DNA of 64,000 nucleotides from Fremontodendron californicum (GCA_030761205.1 JAULJL010000017.1:4598001-4662000), one strand, 5' to 3'. Positions 34,901 through 47,112 are shown, counted from the stretch's first letter. Program-made: numbers and translations. Notes: generated from the letters alone by a model not told the origin.

Positions 34901-37248
34901 AAAATTTACCCTACGTATAGCCTCAAGAGCATCTTTCTCAGCTTTTGCACGCCTCATTGCCTCTTCAAATGCTTCTCTTCTTGAGTTTGCTGCCTCTGCC
35001 ATTACTTGTTGAAGTTGATCATAAAGAGTATTATCTATAGTTCCATCCTACAAGAATCAATCAATCATTTGTGTTTGAATAGTCTAGATATAAAGAATTG
35101 GGACCGCACCAAGTTGGTTGGTCAGTTTAAGATAAATAAGAAAGTGAACTTAAACATTCTCAGGTAATAAATGAAAGTTTTGCACATACCAGAACACTGG
35201 GAGGAGATGACAGATGAAAATTCTCTTTGGCCTGAGGCATTGCACTAGATTCTAATCCATTTTCATTCACGTCAGTTCCCATATATGGAACCAAAGCTGC
35301 ATCAGCCATTCCACTGGAAGAGCATGATGACAAAACTGAACTCTGAGGACTTCTTCTGGATAAACCATCCCATTCATCAGAACTCCCTTCTACGTCAGAT
35401 CTGCTCCGCGGAGTTGATAGCCCTTCGTTACCATCAGGGGAAGGAAAACCCATTAAACTTCCCATACGCCCATAAACAATTTCAGATCTCACTCTACGCA
35501 ATGAATCTGGTGTAGAAGTAGAGGGTTTTACTTTACTAGTTTGTCGCAGTATAACAGATTGTGACCTGAAGTGATTTTCCCCAGATTCAAGGTTTGGACT
35601 AGCTGGCAGTGATGATGATGATGATGCAACCTTTGTACCAGTTACATCTAAACTTATTTTCCTGTTTCAATATTTTATTTACATTAGTCACCATAATCAT
35701 GCAAGATGCAACCAGTAATAGGTCAATTTCATAAAATTGATATACAAGTGTACTCTTTATCTAATGAGTTGACAATGGAGCATCTGGTAGACTGGTACAG
35801 ACATTCTGAAAAGATTACAAGCTGCTTCAGTTTAACAGTTAGACACTCATCACAATCAAGCATACCTTGTGTAGATAAGAAGCCCCTTGCAGAGAAACCA
35901 TATTGTGTGGCAAGAAGTAGGTGCATGTTCACGCACGGAGATGGCTTTCTTGGACTTGAGGTCTATGATTTTCCTGCAATGGAAAAGGAATAAGATAAGC
36001 AACATCATATCGGTGCTTCCTAGGAGGCATGACATGCTAGTTCCATAGAAGATCCACAGTAGATCTAGTTGATCCCATGGTGGGATCAGGGATGGATGAT
36101 TACTTATGTGGTTTATACTTTGAATAATGTTTGTCCGCTGCTCCTCCCATTGCAAGCATCCGGATCCCATTCTCAGATATCATTTCCAAAATCCCCTTCT
36201 CGATAGAGTCCATTTCAATGTACAGCTTTTCTGCTTGCACCTACAGTAAAATAACAGAATAACATATTAGAAACTTTTGCAAATGAATTGATTTGGTATT
36301 TAGAAACGATTAAATGAAATTGAGGACTCAATAACAATGAACAGAAAGAGGTAGTGATCGTAGCTTGACAACTTTAGCTAAATTATTCCGGATCTTGATG
36401 CGCAATCACCGCAAATAGCCATCATAAACTCATAATAGTGTTTATTAATGTTAATGGAATAATTTTTTTTTTGGGCCAGAATTACAAACTCTTCTAACAT
36501 GAATTGAAATTCAACAAGAAGTCAACAACTGTATAAACTAAGGTGAAAGAAGAAACTGATACCCCACGTCGGAGACAAAGCAGAAGGTACTCATCCAGGA
36601 TCTTCTGCATTTCTTGTCTTTCAAGTTCCCAGTATGCCTGGACTTCCTGTTCTTTGAGTTTACTAGCTGGAAATTTTGTACCCACTGAAAAACAAAACAA
36701 GAAACAAAAACAAATAAAAAATTCCTCAATTAGAAAATACAAAATCAAGCAAGAGAAAAAAATATAAGTAACAGTTTCGAAATTATTCATTTCATCCATC
36801 CAATTATTTCAATCGAACAATCACAAAACTAAGGTCTCCCAAAATCAACCAAATTTAGGCAACTTTATTCTTAATTTTTAGTTTTTCACCCTCTCCCCCC
36901 CCCCCCCTTTTTTCCTCCTGAATATTAATCTAAAGTCTAAAAATTAATAAATAAAAGTCGATTGAAATAAAACTTACTGCCAGTAAGTGGAATCATCTTA
37001 GCCGGCTGGTGAACATGAATTATGCAAATTCTTTTTCCTCCGGAATGTTGTAAAGCCCAGAATAAAACGGATTTGTATTTTTCCACATCTTTGCCAACTG
37101 CCACATAGATTTTCTCTTCAATCATACGCGCCACCGTTTCCTCCATGATTTCTCTTCGACCCGACATGATTCCTGGAGCTCTAACGTCGTGAAGCCTCAT
37201 CGAATTCACTCCTTGCGTTATTGCAGGCACGGGACTCGCCACAGCCAT
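31993..37248 (-). CDS. U-box domain protein kinase (USP / coiled-coil / kinase / U-box), PUB33-like (gene 2)
   Basis: Nine exons, 37248-36978, 36684-36563, 36240-36119, 35973-35866, 35661-35190, 35047-34910, 34693-34166, 33352-32606, 32175-31993, give 896 aa. Residues 1-46 are an N-terminal tail absent from gene 1. A USP fold follows (about 47-205; KIYVAVGK, IIHVHQP, LAMGGAADKHY), then a Ser-rich linker (208-365), a coiled coil (about 366-520), a kinase domain (about 535-800) and a C-terminal U-box (about 825-896; YFICPIFQ then EVMQDPHVAADGFTYE). Kinase residues are canonical: GEGGYG at 551-556, VAIK Lys571, HGDLKPAN with Asp666, DFG at 684, and a DVYSFG helix. The family combines E3 ligase and kinase activity, commonly in stress or receptor signalling; the substrate is unknown. 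Exons correspond one to one with gene 1, and exon 6 is exactly 138 bases in both. Confidence 0.94.
33967..34157 (+). mobile_element. hAT-like MITE copy 3 (191 bp) at the 5' splice site of intron 7, U-box gene 2
   Basis: Starts CTATGTTACTCGGACTCG and ends GGAGCAACATAG. Flanked by the perfect 8-bp direct repeat GACTATAC (33959-33966, 34158-34165). On the gene's strand this repeat reads GTATAGTC. The copy touching exon 7 (34165-34158) is the splice donor itself, so the element begins eight bases into the intron. Confidence 0.92.
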
Positions 37249-39124
37249 GCTCCGATTAATGAAATATTAATCACAAAAAAATATATAAAATTCTCAACTA
37301 AACTCACCAAAAACCTATACAAAAGTAATTTCTACTCACATCTTTGACTGAGGAGCTTAAAACGACGGGGTTTTGGAAGGATGAAGAGAAGAGGGTTTTT
37401 TTTTAATGAAGAAACGCTGTGGACGGCGAGGTTTTTGTTTAGTAAAAGGGAGTCGTTGTCTGTAGTTCTGATTGACAATAAAACAAAAACAAGAAAATGA
37501 CTGCAAAATGAATTAAGAAATTAAATTAGATAAACACTATGAAGATTGGCCCGCCTCCATTTTTCCTTAGCAGTGTAAAATTATTACTACAATACAATGT
37601 TTCCTTTCCTCCCTTTTGAGGATTGGTTTCTACTTTCTATCTCCCTCTCTTTCTCTTCCTCTCTGGCAGAACCCTGTTTCTGATTTTGATGCGCTGAGCT
37701 TTTAATTTAATTTCCTTCAAGAAGAAGCTTCCACCGAATTACCGTTGGGCTCCACTTAAGTTGTTTGGAAAGTGCAGATTGGGGTTTTGGTCCAGTACGC
37801 TCATACTCAGACTTACAATCTTACAAGCACTTTGTTTTTTTTTTTTATTTATAATATTACTCCTCCAAAAATTCGATTTTTAAATAAAGATATATGTATT
37901 TAACAATCTTTCCGTATAGTATAATTAAGTTATTTCGAATAAGCAACTTCACACTGTAGACGGCGTAATGGGCTACCTATGAACCACAGAAGAATATTCT
38001 TGATAAATTACATCATTATTAAATTTAATTCTTTTACAAAATAGCGTGATTTAGATATAATAATTTATATATTTATATCATATTCATATTTTTTTATCAT
38101 AATAATGTTTTAAGATATTATATATTTTTATATAAATTTTAATATATTAATAATTTATATATTTATATTATATTCACATTATATTTTATTTTAATTATTT
38201 TTTTATCATATACAAAATTATTGTATCTAGTTGTGTTAGCTGTGTTCCACTCAAGCTGTCAAGGATGGTTTTACAATTTTCTTTTTTTCTAAGCAAACGC
38301 ATGAAAAAGAAAGAAAAAAAAAACCCTTAACGGCGTTTTATTTTGTTTAACCGGTTGTTTAGCTGGTTTTTGTCCGTTAACTTCCCACTGTTGTAACTGT
38401 ACACTAGCGTGGAATTTGAAAAGATCATATAAATTGCCACGTATAGTAAAAGCTTCCATTCACATTGATCAACAAATTGTCAAACAAACAGTATTAATTA
38501 TTAAATATTAATCCTTCTTTCTTTAATTAGAAAATTGAAATTTTAGACTACTAATTTTCTTATTTTTGATTTTTCTCTAATCCATTGAAAACTTAAATTT
38601 ATTTTTTCCATGTCCCCAAAACCTCTCAAGTCTCACCTTTAAGTCACTAGTGATTTTCAATATTTCAAGAGAAAAAAAATGTTACCAACGGTCTTAAAAA
38701 AAATAAAAAATCTGAAACACGCTTAGAGGTTAGAATTGACTTATTGATGCCTTTCACTTCCTTTTAACTTGGACCAAGGATTGATTTATTTTCTATCAAA
38801 TAATTGCTTGAGAACATTTTCAATGCACTATCTTAGAAAATAAACTGGCTGGTATTTTTCAATAAACTTATTTATTTTGTCGATGTTTTATATTAGATTT
38901 CTAACACTAACAAATTTTCATTTTCATTGTTTTCGTTGAGAATTGAGAAGCCGTCTTTTTAGACAAAAGAAAATTAACACATTACTATTTTATTATGAGT
39001 CCATTTTTTATATATTGTCGATGTAGTTTTTAAATTTTATAAAATAATATTAAAGAACTAACAATTATTTTTTTATTATATTACTTTTTAAAAATATTCT
39101 TACTACACTATGCATAAACAATTT

Positions 39125-39385
39125 AGACATGTTCATAGGCCGACAGATCCGGTCCATATTGGATCGGGTCTGGACAATAATATTTAAGATTCGGATCGGC
39201 CCGATTCGAATCACTGTTCACGTAATAAAATAAAAAAAATTTAAAATTTTAATTATAAAAATAATAAAAAAAAATTTGTATATAAAAATTACTGTTCATT
39301 TGGGTCCGCGGGCCGACCCGAATCCGCCTAGGGCCCGGCCTAAGTAGAGAAATAAAAAAAATTCCGAAGCATGGCCCGGCCATGA
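39125..39385. repeat. Interspersed repeat with GC-rich ends in AT-rich DNA
   Basis: GC-rich blocks (CGACAGATCCGGTCC; CGGGCCGACCCGAATCCGCC; AGGGCCCGGCC; GGCCCGGCCATG) surround an A/T filler. The left end GACATGTTCATAGGCCGA resembles motifs in 3700-3785. This looks like an old non-autonomous element; the class and exact ends are not determinable. Confidence 0.4.
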
Positions 39386-40069
39386 GCAAATTAAAAAACA
39401 AATATTACTATGTTAAATCTGCTGATAAAATTTTTAAATACTAATAATTGTGTATCAGATAAATTTTCTTTTATTATATGTTTACTGTTTTAAGCATGTG
39501 AAAGTTCATTTTCCATGTCATCACAAATATGGATTTTTAAAAAATAATAATAATAATAAATGAATAAATAAACTCGAATGTGTAAAAAAAAAAAACTAGG
39601 AGCAATACCTGTTCCCTGCAATTGTCCAAGATTTTGGTGCAAACTACAAGAAGAATTTTTCTAAACATAAAGATTTGAATGTGTCTTCGCTACACGTTAC
39701 TTTTATGGCAATGTAAATGTTAACATTGTCTTATGATTATCAACTTTGGAAATATATTTAATTTATTAATAATTCAATTTGGATGTAGTAAGATTGATGC
39801 CTTAAATAAAAGAATATTCCATATATAAGATACTATATAATATATATCTTTGATTCATGTCTATTTGATAATAATGATATAAGTATTAAGTATTGTCCAA
39901 TTAGCAGCATATAATTCTAAGTTTTTGAGGATAAAGTTTGGTCAGAAATTCAATTATCTAACTCATCTTTAATCTTGGATTTCAAATCTTTAATGCATTT
40001 GCCTTCTTTACATCAATTAGGATGTAATAAGATATTTGTGCTTACAAATTATTTAGATTCGGTATAAAA

Positions 40070-40460
40070 AATTTTAAATTTGATTCGGTCATTGTCAAGC
40101 AAGTTCGAGCAATTTGAGTTATTGAGTGAGCCGAATTTGAAAATCATATTACTAGACTCGAGTAACTCACGTGCCTAATCAAATTTTTATTTTATTTTTA
40201 ATACATATTTTTAATATCTTAATTAGTAACGAAAAATCTCAATTCGAGTTTGAACAGTAAAAATAATTGAATTTGAAATTTAGTATGAGAAACGAACTCG
40301 TTTTTAATTAAATAAACGAGTACAATTGAATGAGTTCGAAATATTCGATTTTTATTTCGAATCGAATTCAAACAAACTCAAATTAAATTTTGAATCGAAC
40401 TCAAATTCAAAATTTTTAATATATATTTGATTCGGATCAATTCGATTACATCATAGCTCC
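40070..40460. repeat. Degenerate repeat rich in TTCGAG / CTCGAATT motifs
   Basis: Multiple dispersed short motifs (AAGTTCGAGCAA, AATTCGAGTTTGAAC, AACGAACTCG, ATGAGTTCGAAATATTCG, AATCGAATTCAAAC) recur in both orientations. This is typical of decayed non-autonomous plant elements. Boundaries are not visible. Confidence 0.35.
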
Positions 40461-40749
40461 GGTTTTTTACTATACTTGTTAATTGCAGCCAAAAGTTGTA
40501 GAGATAACAAAATAAAAATCCATCAAGTCTTTTTTGTTTTTCTGATCACCGTAATCTTCAAGGTTAGAATTTAGAACAGAGTTTGCTTAGAAAAATACTA
40601 TAGGGAGATCTTTTAATTATCCATAATTCTAGTGTGCAAAATGCAACCATTTTAAGCAAATTAATTAAGCTCTCTTCTCTAATCTAATCTATGATTAAGA
40701 CATTAAAAACAAGTGTACCAAAAAAACAAAGATATTGAATTAGGATTTT

Positions 40750-40920
40750 GCTAACGAGTGCCTAAAGGGCACTCTTTAAGGTTAATATATATAGCAATAT
40801 CTTCTTTCAATGCATTGAAAATGATGAATAAAATTGTCAATTTTTGTATTTAATATAATAATTTTACTATAAATAATATATTAACTAACTTTAAAAAGTG
40901 CCATAAAGACACTCGTTAAT
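40750..40920. mobile_element. Short MITE, 171 bp with about 40-bp terminal inverted repeats
   Basis: The left end GCTAACGAGTGCCTAAAGGG followed by CACTCTTTAAGGTTAAT is matched at the right end by the reverse complement of 40880-40920, which reads ATTAACGAGTGTCTTTATGG and then CACTTTTTAAAGTTAGTTAAT. Mismatches are few. The centre is AT-rich and non-coding. No certain target duplication was found. Confidence 0.7.
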
Positions 40921-41603
40921 AATTTTTTTTTTAAACATAGAACTTATACTATTGTATGCTTGATTTAGTATAAAACATAGTACTAACATTTTTTACGTAC
41001 TAATGTACTTTAAGTAGATATGATTGAAAAAATTAATACTATGTAAAATGAATGGGTAATACTAGTTGTTGAGTATTAATATATTGTTATGACACTTTGG
41101 TAGATTGATTTCGCTCAAACTAAAGGGTGGTGGCAAGAGAAAGACTAAATCAGATTTTTTTTTATTTTTTTTATTAATGGCCAAACTATATCATTTATAT
41201 AAAATCAATATTTTTTATATTTATAAAAGAAAAAATATCGCATTCAGTAGTAGTGTAATTATTAGTTTTCAAGTTAGAATGATGTTGCATATCTTTAAGG
41301 TATAACTAGTACTTGTTATCATATACATTTGTATGTGAATGTTCGTTGATTTATTTATAATATATAATTTTAAAATAAATAAAATAATAAAATGCATATT
41401 AACAAAAAATTTCATGTAAATTTTGTTTTATGTATAAATTATATCAAATTATTATATTATCTTTAATATTAATGTAAAATTAATTATGAAGATAAACAAA
41501 ATTAATGTAAAATTTAACTTTTTATTTATATCAAATAAATTAATTCTCTTTTTAAGATTAATGAAAAATTAAAAATTTTAAGATAAAATAATTTTACATA
41601 AAT

Positions 41604-41915
41604 TTTTTATTTATTATCAAATTAATCCATTTAACGAAAGTGTTTTAATGAAATTAAACTTCTTACTCATAAATTAGATAAATCTTATTAATAATGACAA
41701 GCTAGAAATATAATGAACAACGACGACTATTTTCGTCAGTTCAAAAGATTCTTAATTTTTTATTTATTATTAAATTAATCCATTTAAAAAAATATTTTAA
41801 TGAAATTAAACTTTTTACTTATAAATTAGATAAATCTTATTAATAATAAAAATATTTATAATGGCAATTTAGAAATATAATCAACAACGATGATTATTTT
41901 CGTTAGTTCAAAAAA
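41604..41915. repeat. About 153-bp tandem duplication
   Basis: Copy A about 41604-41755 and copy B about 41756-41915 share ATTAATCCATTTAA, TTTTAATGAAATTAAACTT, AAATTAGATAAATCTTATTA and CAACGA(C/T)GA(C/T)TATTTTCGT in order. Copy B has a small insertion of AT-rich sequence. Non-coding. Confidence 0.8.
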
Positions 41916-42430
41916 TTATCCACATTCGTATTTTATATATTAAACTGCACAAGTGAGATAAATAATATGACGCATGTCCCATAAATATATTAAAAAATAA
42001 ATAAAATATGTGATAGTATTTTAATTTTATTTATAAAATTAAAAAATTATATAATATAAAAAAAAAAAAACTCTATCTAAATTTACTCAATTATTAAGTG
42101 AAAACTATTAAGTGAAAACAACATTTTCAAGAAGTCTTTCTTTTGATGCGCGAGACGAGACTTCATTTTCCCCGTTTGAGTGCAGAGTACGGTACATCTA
42201 GCGTAGGTAATTAAATTGAAGGCCTACATGAGAATATTAGTGATGTTATTAGAAATTAGTAGCCTGCCTGCCAGCCATCAATTATTGCATTTCAACATCA
42301 TTTTTTTAATATTACTAATTAAATATTGGTATCTAACTACCAAAACTGCTATCCTTCTCAAAGTTTATGATTTCAAGTTTTAAAATATCCATCTTTTTTC
42401 ATTTCACTATCAAACGTAGTTTTGAAAAGC

Positions 42431-42940
42431 TTGGAATCTAACTATATTATAATTTTGTCTACATACATCCTCCTCAAGCCGACATTTGATGTTTTTTTTT
42501 TTTTTTTTTAAATGAAAGAAAGGGGAGAAAGAGAAATATAAAGAAGAAAAGAAAAAAAGAATAGAAAAAAAAATTAACTATATTATAATTTTGTCTACAT
42601 ACATTTTTCTCGAGCAAAAACTTGATTTTTTTTTTTTTGAATGAAAGAAAGGAGAGAAAGAGAAATATAAAGAAAAAAAAGAAGAAAAGAAAATAAAGAA
42701 ATGAAGCCGACACCTGACTTTTTTTTTGGGAATGAAAAGAAGGAGAGAAAGAGAAAAAAGAGAAATATAAAGAATAAAAGAAAATAAAGAAAAAGAAGAA
42801 TCTAACTATATTATGATTTTATCTACATACATATTTCTGGAGCCGGCACCTGGCTTTTTTTTTTTTTTTTTTTTGATTGAATGAAAGAAAGGAGAGAAAT
42901 AGAAATATAAAGAAGAAAAGGAAGAAAAGAAAAAAAACTG
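42431..42940. repeat. Tandem array with purine-rich units (AAAGAAAGGAGAGAAAGAGA)
   Basis: Three to four imperfect units of about 110-150 bases. A unit begins AACTATATTATAATTTTGTC then TACATACAT (42439, 42575, 42802), runs through a CCGACA/CCGGCACCTG block and a long T run, and ends in a purine block ATGAAAGAAAGG(A/G)GAGAAAGAG. The third unit (about 42706-42795) lacks the AACTATA start. Confidence 0.8.
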
Positions 42941-42949
42941 ATAAAAATT

Positions 42950-44330
42950 TGTGTATTAGTGTCCATGTTATTTTTTATGTGTTTAAAGTATTATAAATTT
43001 ATATAATTTTTACACCTTAATAATTCGTTTTATGTATATTTTGATACATTCGTGTATTCATGTAATGTTCATGTTATTTTTCGTGTTGTGTTTTAATTAT
43101 TTTTCTTATGTTGTGTTCGCGTCGTGTCTCAATTCATTTCATATTTTGCATTTATGATTCAATTTAGAAAAAATTTTGTATATTTATGTCATATCTCAAT
43201 TCATGACATATTTTGCATAGTTTGTCATTGTGATTTAATTTATAAAAAAATCTGTGTGTTTGTGTCATGCCTCAATTCATGACATATTTTGCATAATTTG
43301 TTATAGTGATTCAATTTGTAGAAATTTTGTGTGACATGTTCTTTTTTGTGTGTGTGTTTAAAGTGTTATAAACTTATATAAAATTTTATAAGTTAATAAT
43401 TCGTTTTATATAGATTTTGACATGTTAATGTAGTCATGTTGTGTTCATGTTATTTTTCGTGTCGTGTTGTGTTTTAATTATTTTTTCATGTTGTGTTTGT
43501 GTCGTATCTCAATTCAATTTTAATTTGTCATAGTGATTCAATTTTAATTCTAAATTCATTTACTTATTATATTAAAACATAAAAAAATATTTAATATGAT
43601 TTAACTTATATTTATTTATAATTGTTAATTTGATTAAATTTTTATAAATATTAAAAAAAACCCAGTAGATACAAATTTATGTGTTCGTGTAATTTTTTCG
43701 TTTGTTTATAATATTATAAATTTATATAAATTTTTATACGTTAATAATTCGTTTTATGTTTATTTTGATACATTCGTGTATTCGTGTAGTGTTCATGTTA
43801 TTTTCCATGTTGTGTTTTAATTATCTTTGTGTTTGTGTCGTGTCTTAATTTATTTTATATTTTGCATAGTTTATCATTCTGATTCAATTTAGAAAAAAAA
43901 AATTGTATGTTCGTGTCGTATCTCAATTCATGATATATTTTACCTAATTTATTATAGTGATTCAATTTAGAGAAAAATTTGTATGTTGATAATATATTCG
44001 TATTTGTGTTATTTTAAAATATTATAAATTTATATAAATTTTTACACGTTAATAATTCGTTTTATATAGATTTTGACACGTTCGTGTATTTGTATCGTAT
44101 TCATGTTATTTTTCATGTCATGTCGTTTTTAATTATTTTATCATGTTATGTTTGTATTGTATCTCAATTTATCTCATATTTCGTTTAATTTGTCATATTG
44201 ATTCGATTTTAACTTTAAATTAATTTACTTACGATATTAAAACATAAAAAATATTTAAATAAATAATAATTATTTAATATGATTTAATTTATATTTATTT
44301 ATTATTAATTTAATTAAAAATTATAAATAT
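42950..44330. repeat. Tandem array, about 340-bp unit, with TCGTGTTGTGTTTTAATTA motifs
   Basis: Four diverged units starting near 42950, 43330, 43680 and 43985. Each contains GTTTAAAGTATTATAAATTT or a variant, TTAATAATTCGTTTTAT, a CGTGTATTCGTGT-like block, a CGTGTTGTGTTTTAATTATT-like block and CTCAATTCAT..CATATTTTGCATA. A related array lies at 54178-54600, on the other side of the MULE/LINE pair. No coding capacity; possibly derived from an old element. Confidence 0.75.
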
Positions 44331-44683
44331 TAAAAAAAAAATTCTAACGAAACGGGGGAAGAATTATAGTCATTAAAAAAAATTAGGAGGAAAATTAAAG
44401 AGGTTAAGAGTCCCACGCCAACTAATTGTTGCATGTTTTTCAATTGGAAAGTGTTAAGTGTCATTAGATATTAGTTAAAGTGATATATATATAATTAATG
44501 ATTTTTTAAATTTAATAAAAATAATATATTAAATATATATTTTTAGAATTAATAATTAAATATTTTTTAATCGGTCTTTATATATATATATAGAAGAAAC
44601 CTAATTAAAGATTGACTTAACTTTTAGGTGTGGCTGTCAATTGGATTTGCTTTATTTGAGTACTTAACTCTGCACACATACCC
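44141..44683. repeat. Direct repeat copy A (about 540 bp; offset 740)
   Basis: Runs from TCATGTTATGTTTGTATTGT to CTCTGCACACATACCCC and is repeated with only a few differences at 44881-45440. The interior block ACGAAACGGGGGAAGAATTA and TAAGAGTCCCACGCCAACTA are diagnostic. Copy A overlaps the last unit of the 340-bp array. Confidence 0.9.
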
Positions 44684-44880
44684 CAAAAATATATATATAT
44701 ATATCAAAAGAGAATTATGCTTTCAAGTAAAAATTATTAAAAAAATATAAAACCCAAATATATATATTTTTTATGCTAAGAATATGAATTTAAAAATTTA
44801 AATTTGAATTTCATTTATTATATAAAATTGTGATAATAAAATGCATACATTAATTAAAATTTAACATGATTATATATTTA

Positions 44881-45316
44881 TCATGTTATGTTTGTATCGT
44901 ATCTCAATTTATCTCATATTTGGTTTAATTTGTCATATTGATTCGATTTTAACTTTAAATTAATTTACTTACGATATTAAAATATAAAAATATTTAAATA
45001 AATAATAATAATTTAATATGATTTAATTTATATTTAGTTATTATTAATTTAATTAAAAATTATAAATATTAAAAAAAAAATTCTAACGAAACGGGGGAAG
45101 AATTATAGTCATTAAAAAAAATTAGGAGGAAAATTAAAGAGGTTAAGAGTCCCACGCTAACTAATTGTTGCATGTTTTTCAATTGGAAAGTGTTAAGTGT
45201 CATTAGATATTAGTTAAAGTGATATATATATATAATTAATGATTTTTTAAGTTTAATAAAAATAATATATTAAATATATATTTTTAGAATTAATAATTAA
45301 ATATTTTTTAATCGGT

Positions 45317-45352
<36 letters not shown>

Positions 45353-45440
45353 GAAACCTAATTAAAGATTGACTTAACTTTTAGGTGTGGCTGTCAATTG
45401 GATTTGCTTAATTTGAGTACTTAACTCTGCACACATACCC
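44881..45440. repeat. Direct repeat copy B (about 560 bp)
   Basis: Near-identical to 44141-44683. The main length difference is a longer TA microsatellite (45319-45348) and a few single-base changes. A unique spacer of about 190 bases separates the copies. Confidence 0.9.
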
Positions 45441-45539
45441 AAAAAAATAAGTTTTTTTATATAAATATAGCCAAAAAAAAATGTTTCTCAAAATATCGAT
45501 ACTTTTAGATTATTTTCCAAAATACGCTGGTTTTAAATT

Positions 45540-45780
45540 TAGCTGAGAAATCGCCACCCCCCATGGCGATTTCCCAGCATGAAAAATTTGATTTTGGCTA
45601 AAAATACCAAGGGAAATCGCCATGCGGGGTGGCGATTTCCCTTGGTGTTTTTTTTCAAAATTTGCTAAAAATACCAAGAGAAATCGCCACCCCCATAGCG
45701 ATTTTCCTTGGTATTTTTAACCAAATTTGTAAAAAGAATGAAGGGAAATCGCCATGGGGGGTGGCGATTTCCCTTCATGT
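45540..45780. repeat. Array of four hairpin modules with AAATCGCCA...TGGCGATTT cores
   Basis: Four near-perfect palindromes share the core AAATCGCCACCCCCCATGGC / GCCATGGGGGGTGGCGATTT and are spaced about 60-75 bases apart: 45547-45580, 45608-45646, 45675-45712 and 45738-45777. The flanking arms differ (CCAGC, CTTGG, CTTCAT) and are compensated on both sides of each hairpin. The last module is the start of the left MULE inverted repeat, and a single equivalent module ends the right repeat (50594-50635). Confidence 0.88.
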
Positions 45781-46224
45781 AATTTTTTTTTTAATTTATA
45801 AACAATTTTTTTTTAATTTGTAAATTTTATTTTTTAAATTTAAAAATTATAAATTAAATTAAATTTCTTATTAAATTTAAATATGGAAAATTTTGTTTCT
45901 TATAAAAATTAAAAAAACAAAATAATATTTCTTCTTAAATTTGTATATCAAAAATTATATTTGTAAGTTTTGTTTTAATTTTAAAAATTTGTAAGTTTTG
46001 TTTTTTAATTTTAAAATTTATAAATTAAATTAAAATAATTTTTTTATAATTTTAAAAATAAAGAAATTTCGTAAGGTATATTTTATTATTTAAAATTTAT
46101 GAACAAATTTTTTTAAAATTTGTTAATTGATTTGTATTAGATAAAAATAAAAAACAAACAAAAAAACTTGCATTACATTTTCATAAGCAAACAAGTGAAA
46201 TTCTGGAAAGCAGAAAAAATTTTT

Positions 46225-47112
46225 CTGGATAAGACTGATGATATAGGTTTTTAGACAGGTTTCAGCTATATTTCCAGTCCATCAAATGGTGCAGAAAATA
46301 TTGGAACTTGATTCTTTCTGCAATGGATAAGATTGATGATATAGGTTTTTAGACAGGTTTCAGCTATATTTCTAGTCCATCAAATGGTGCAGAAAATATT
46401 GGAACTTGATTCTTTCTGCAATGGATAAGACTGATGATATAGGTTTTTAGACAAGTTTCAGCTATTTTCCAGTTCATCAAATGCTGCAGAAAATATTGGA
46501 ACTTGATTTTTTCTGCAATGGATAAGACTGATGATATAGGTTTTTAGACAGGTTTCAGCTATATTTCCAGTCCATCAAATGGTGCAGAAAATATTGGAAC
46601 TTGATTCTTTCTGCAATGGATAAGACTGATGATATAGGTTTTTAGACAGGTTTCAGCTATATTTCCAGTCCATCAAATGGTGCAGAAAATATTGGAACTT
46701 GATTCTTTCTGCAATGGATAAGACTGATGATATAGGTTTTTAGACAGGTTTCAGCTATATTTCTAGTCCATCAAATGGTGCAGAAAATATTGGAACTTGA
46801 TTCTTTCTGCAATGGATAAGACTGATGATATAGGTTTTTAGACAGGTTTCAGCTATATTTACAGTCCATCAAATACTGCAGAAAATATTGGAACTTGATT
46901 CTTTCTGCAATGGATAAGACTGATGATATAGGTTTTTAGACAGGTTTCAGCTATTTTCCAGTCCATCAAATGCTGCAGAAAATATTGGAACTTGATTTTT
47001 TCTGCAATGGATAAGACTGATGATATAGGTTTTTAGACAGGTTTCAGCTATATTTCCAGTCCATCAAATGCTGCAGAAAATATTGGAACTTGATTCTTTC
47101 TGCAATGGATGA
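46225..47112. repeat. 98-bp minisatellite, about nine copies, inside the MULE
   Basis: Head-to-tail units of ATAAGACTGATGATATAGGT, TTTTAGACAGGTTTCAGCTA, ATGGTGCAGAAAATATTGGA and ACTTGATTCTTTCTGCAATG recur near 46227, 46326, 46425, 46522, 46620, 46719, 46817, 46915 and 47012. Copies differ by a few bases and occasional 1-2-base indels. The array lies between the left inverted repeat and the transposase start. Confidence 0.93.

Larger units (their letters stand above)
37249..45539. other. Long gene-free AT-rich region between U-box gene 2 and the MULE
   Basis: The first 200 bases are the promoter and leader of gene 2, with a possible leader intron (AAGAT/GTGAGT near 37340 to an AG just before the ATG). 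Beyond 37.8 kb only short chance ORFs occur. The region is filled by diverged repeats, two MITE-like elements and several tandem duplications, listed separately. No RNA gene was recognised. Confidence 0.65.

Noticed and set aside
42474..42713. Phe-rich hydrophobic ORF
   Set aside because: Translation of the purine-rich tandem array; a repeat artefact, not a gene.
45540..45780. CRISPR-like regularly spaced palindromic repeats
   Set aside because: The modules are hairpins of a plant DNA transposon terminus, with AT-rich linkers that are similar to each other rather than unique spacers, and no cas genes.
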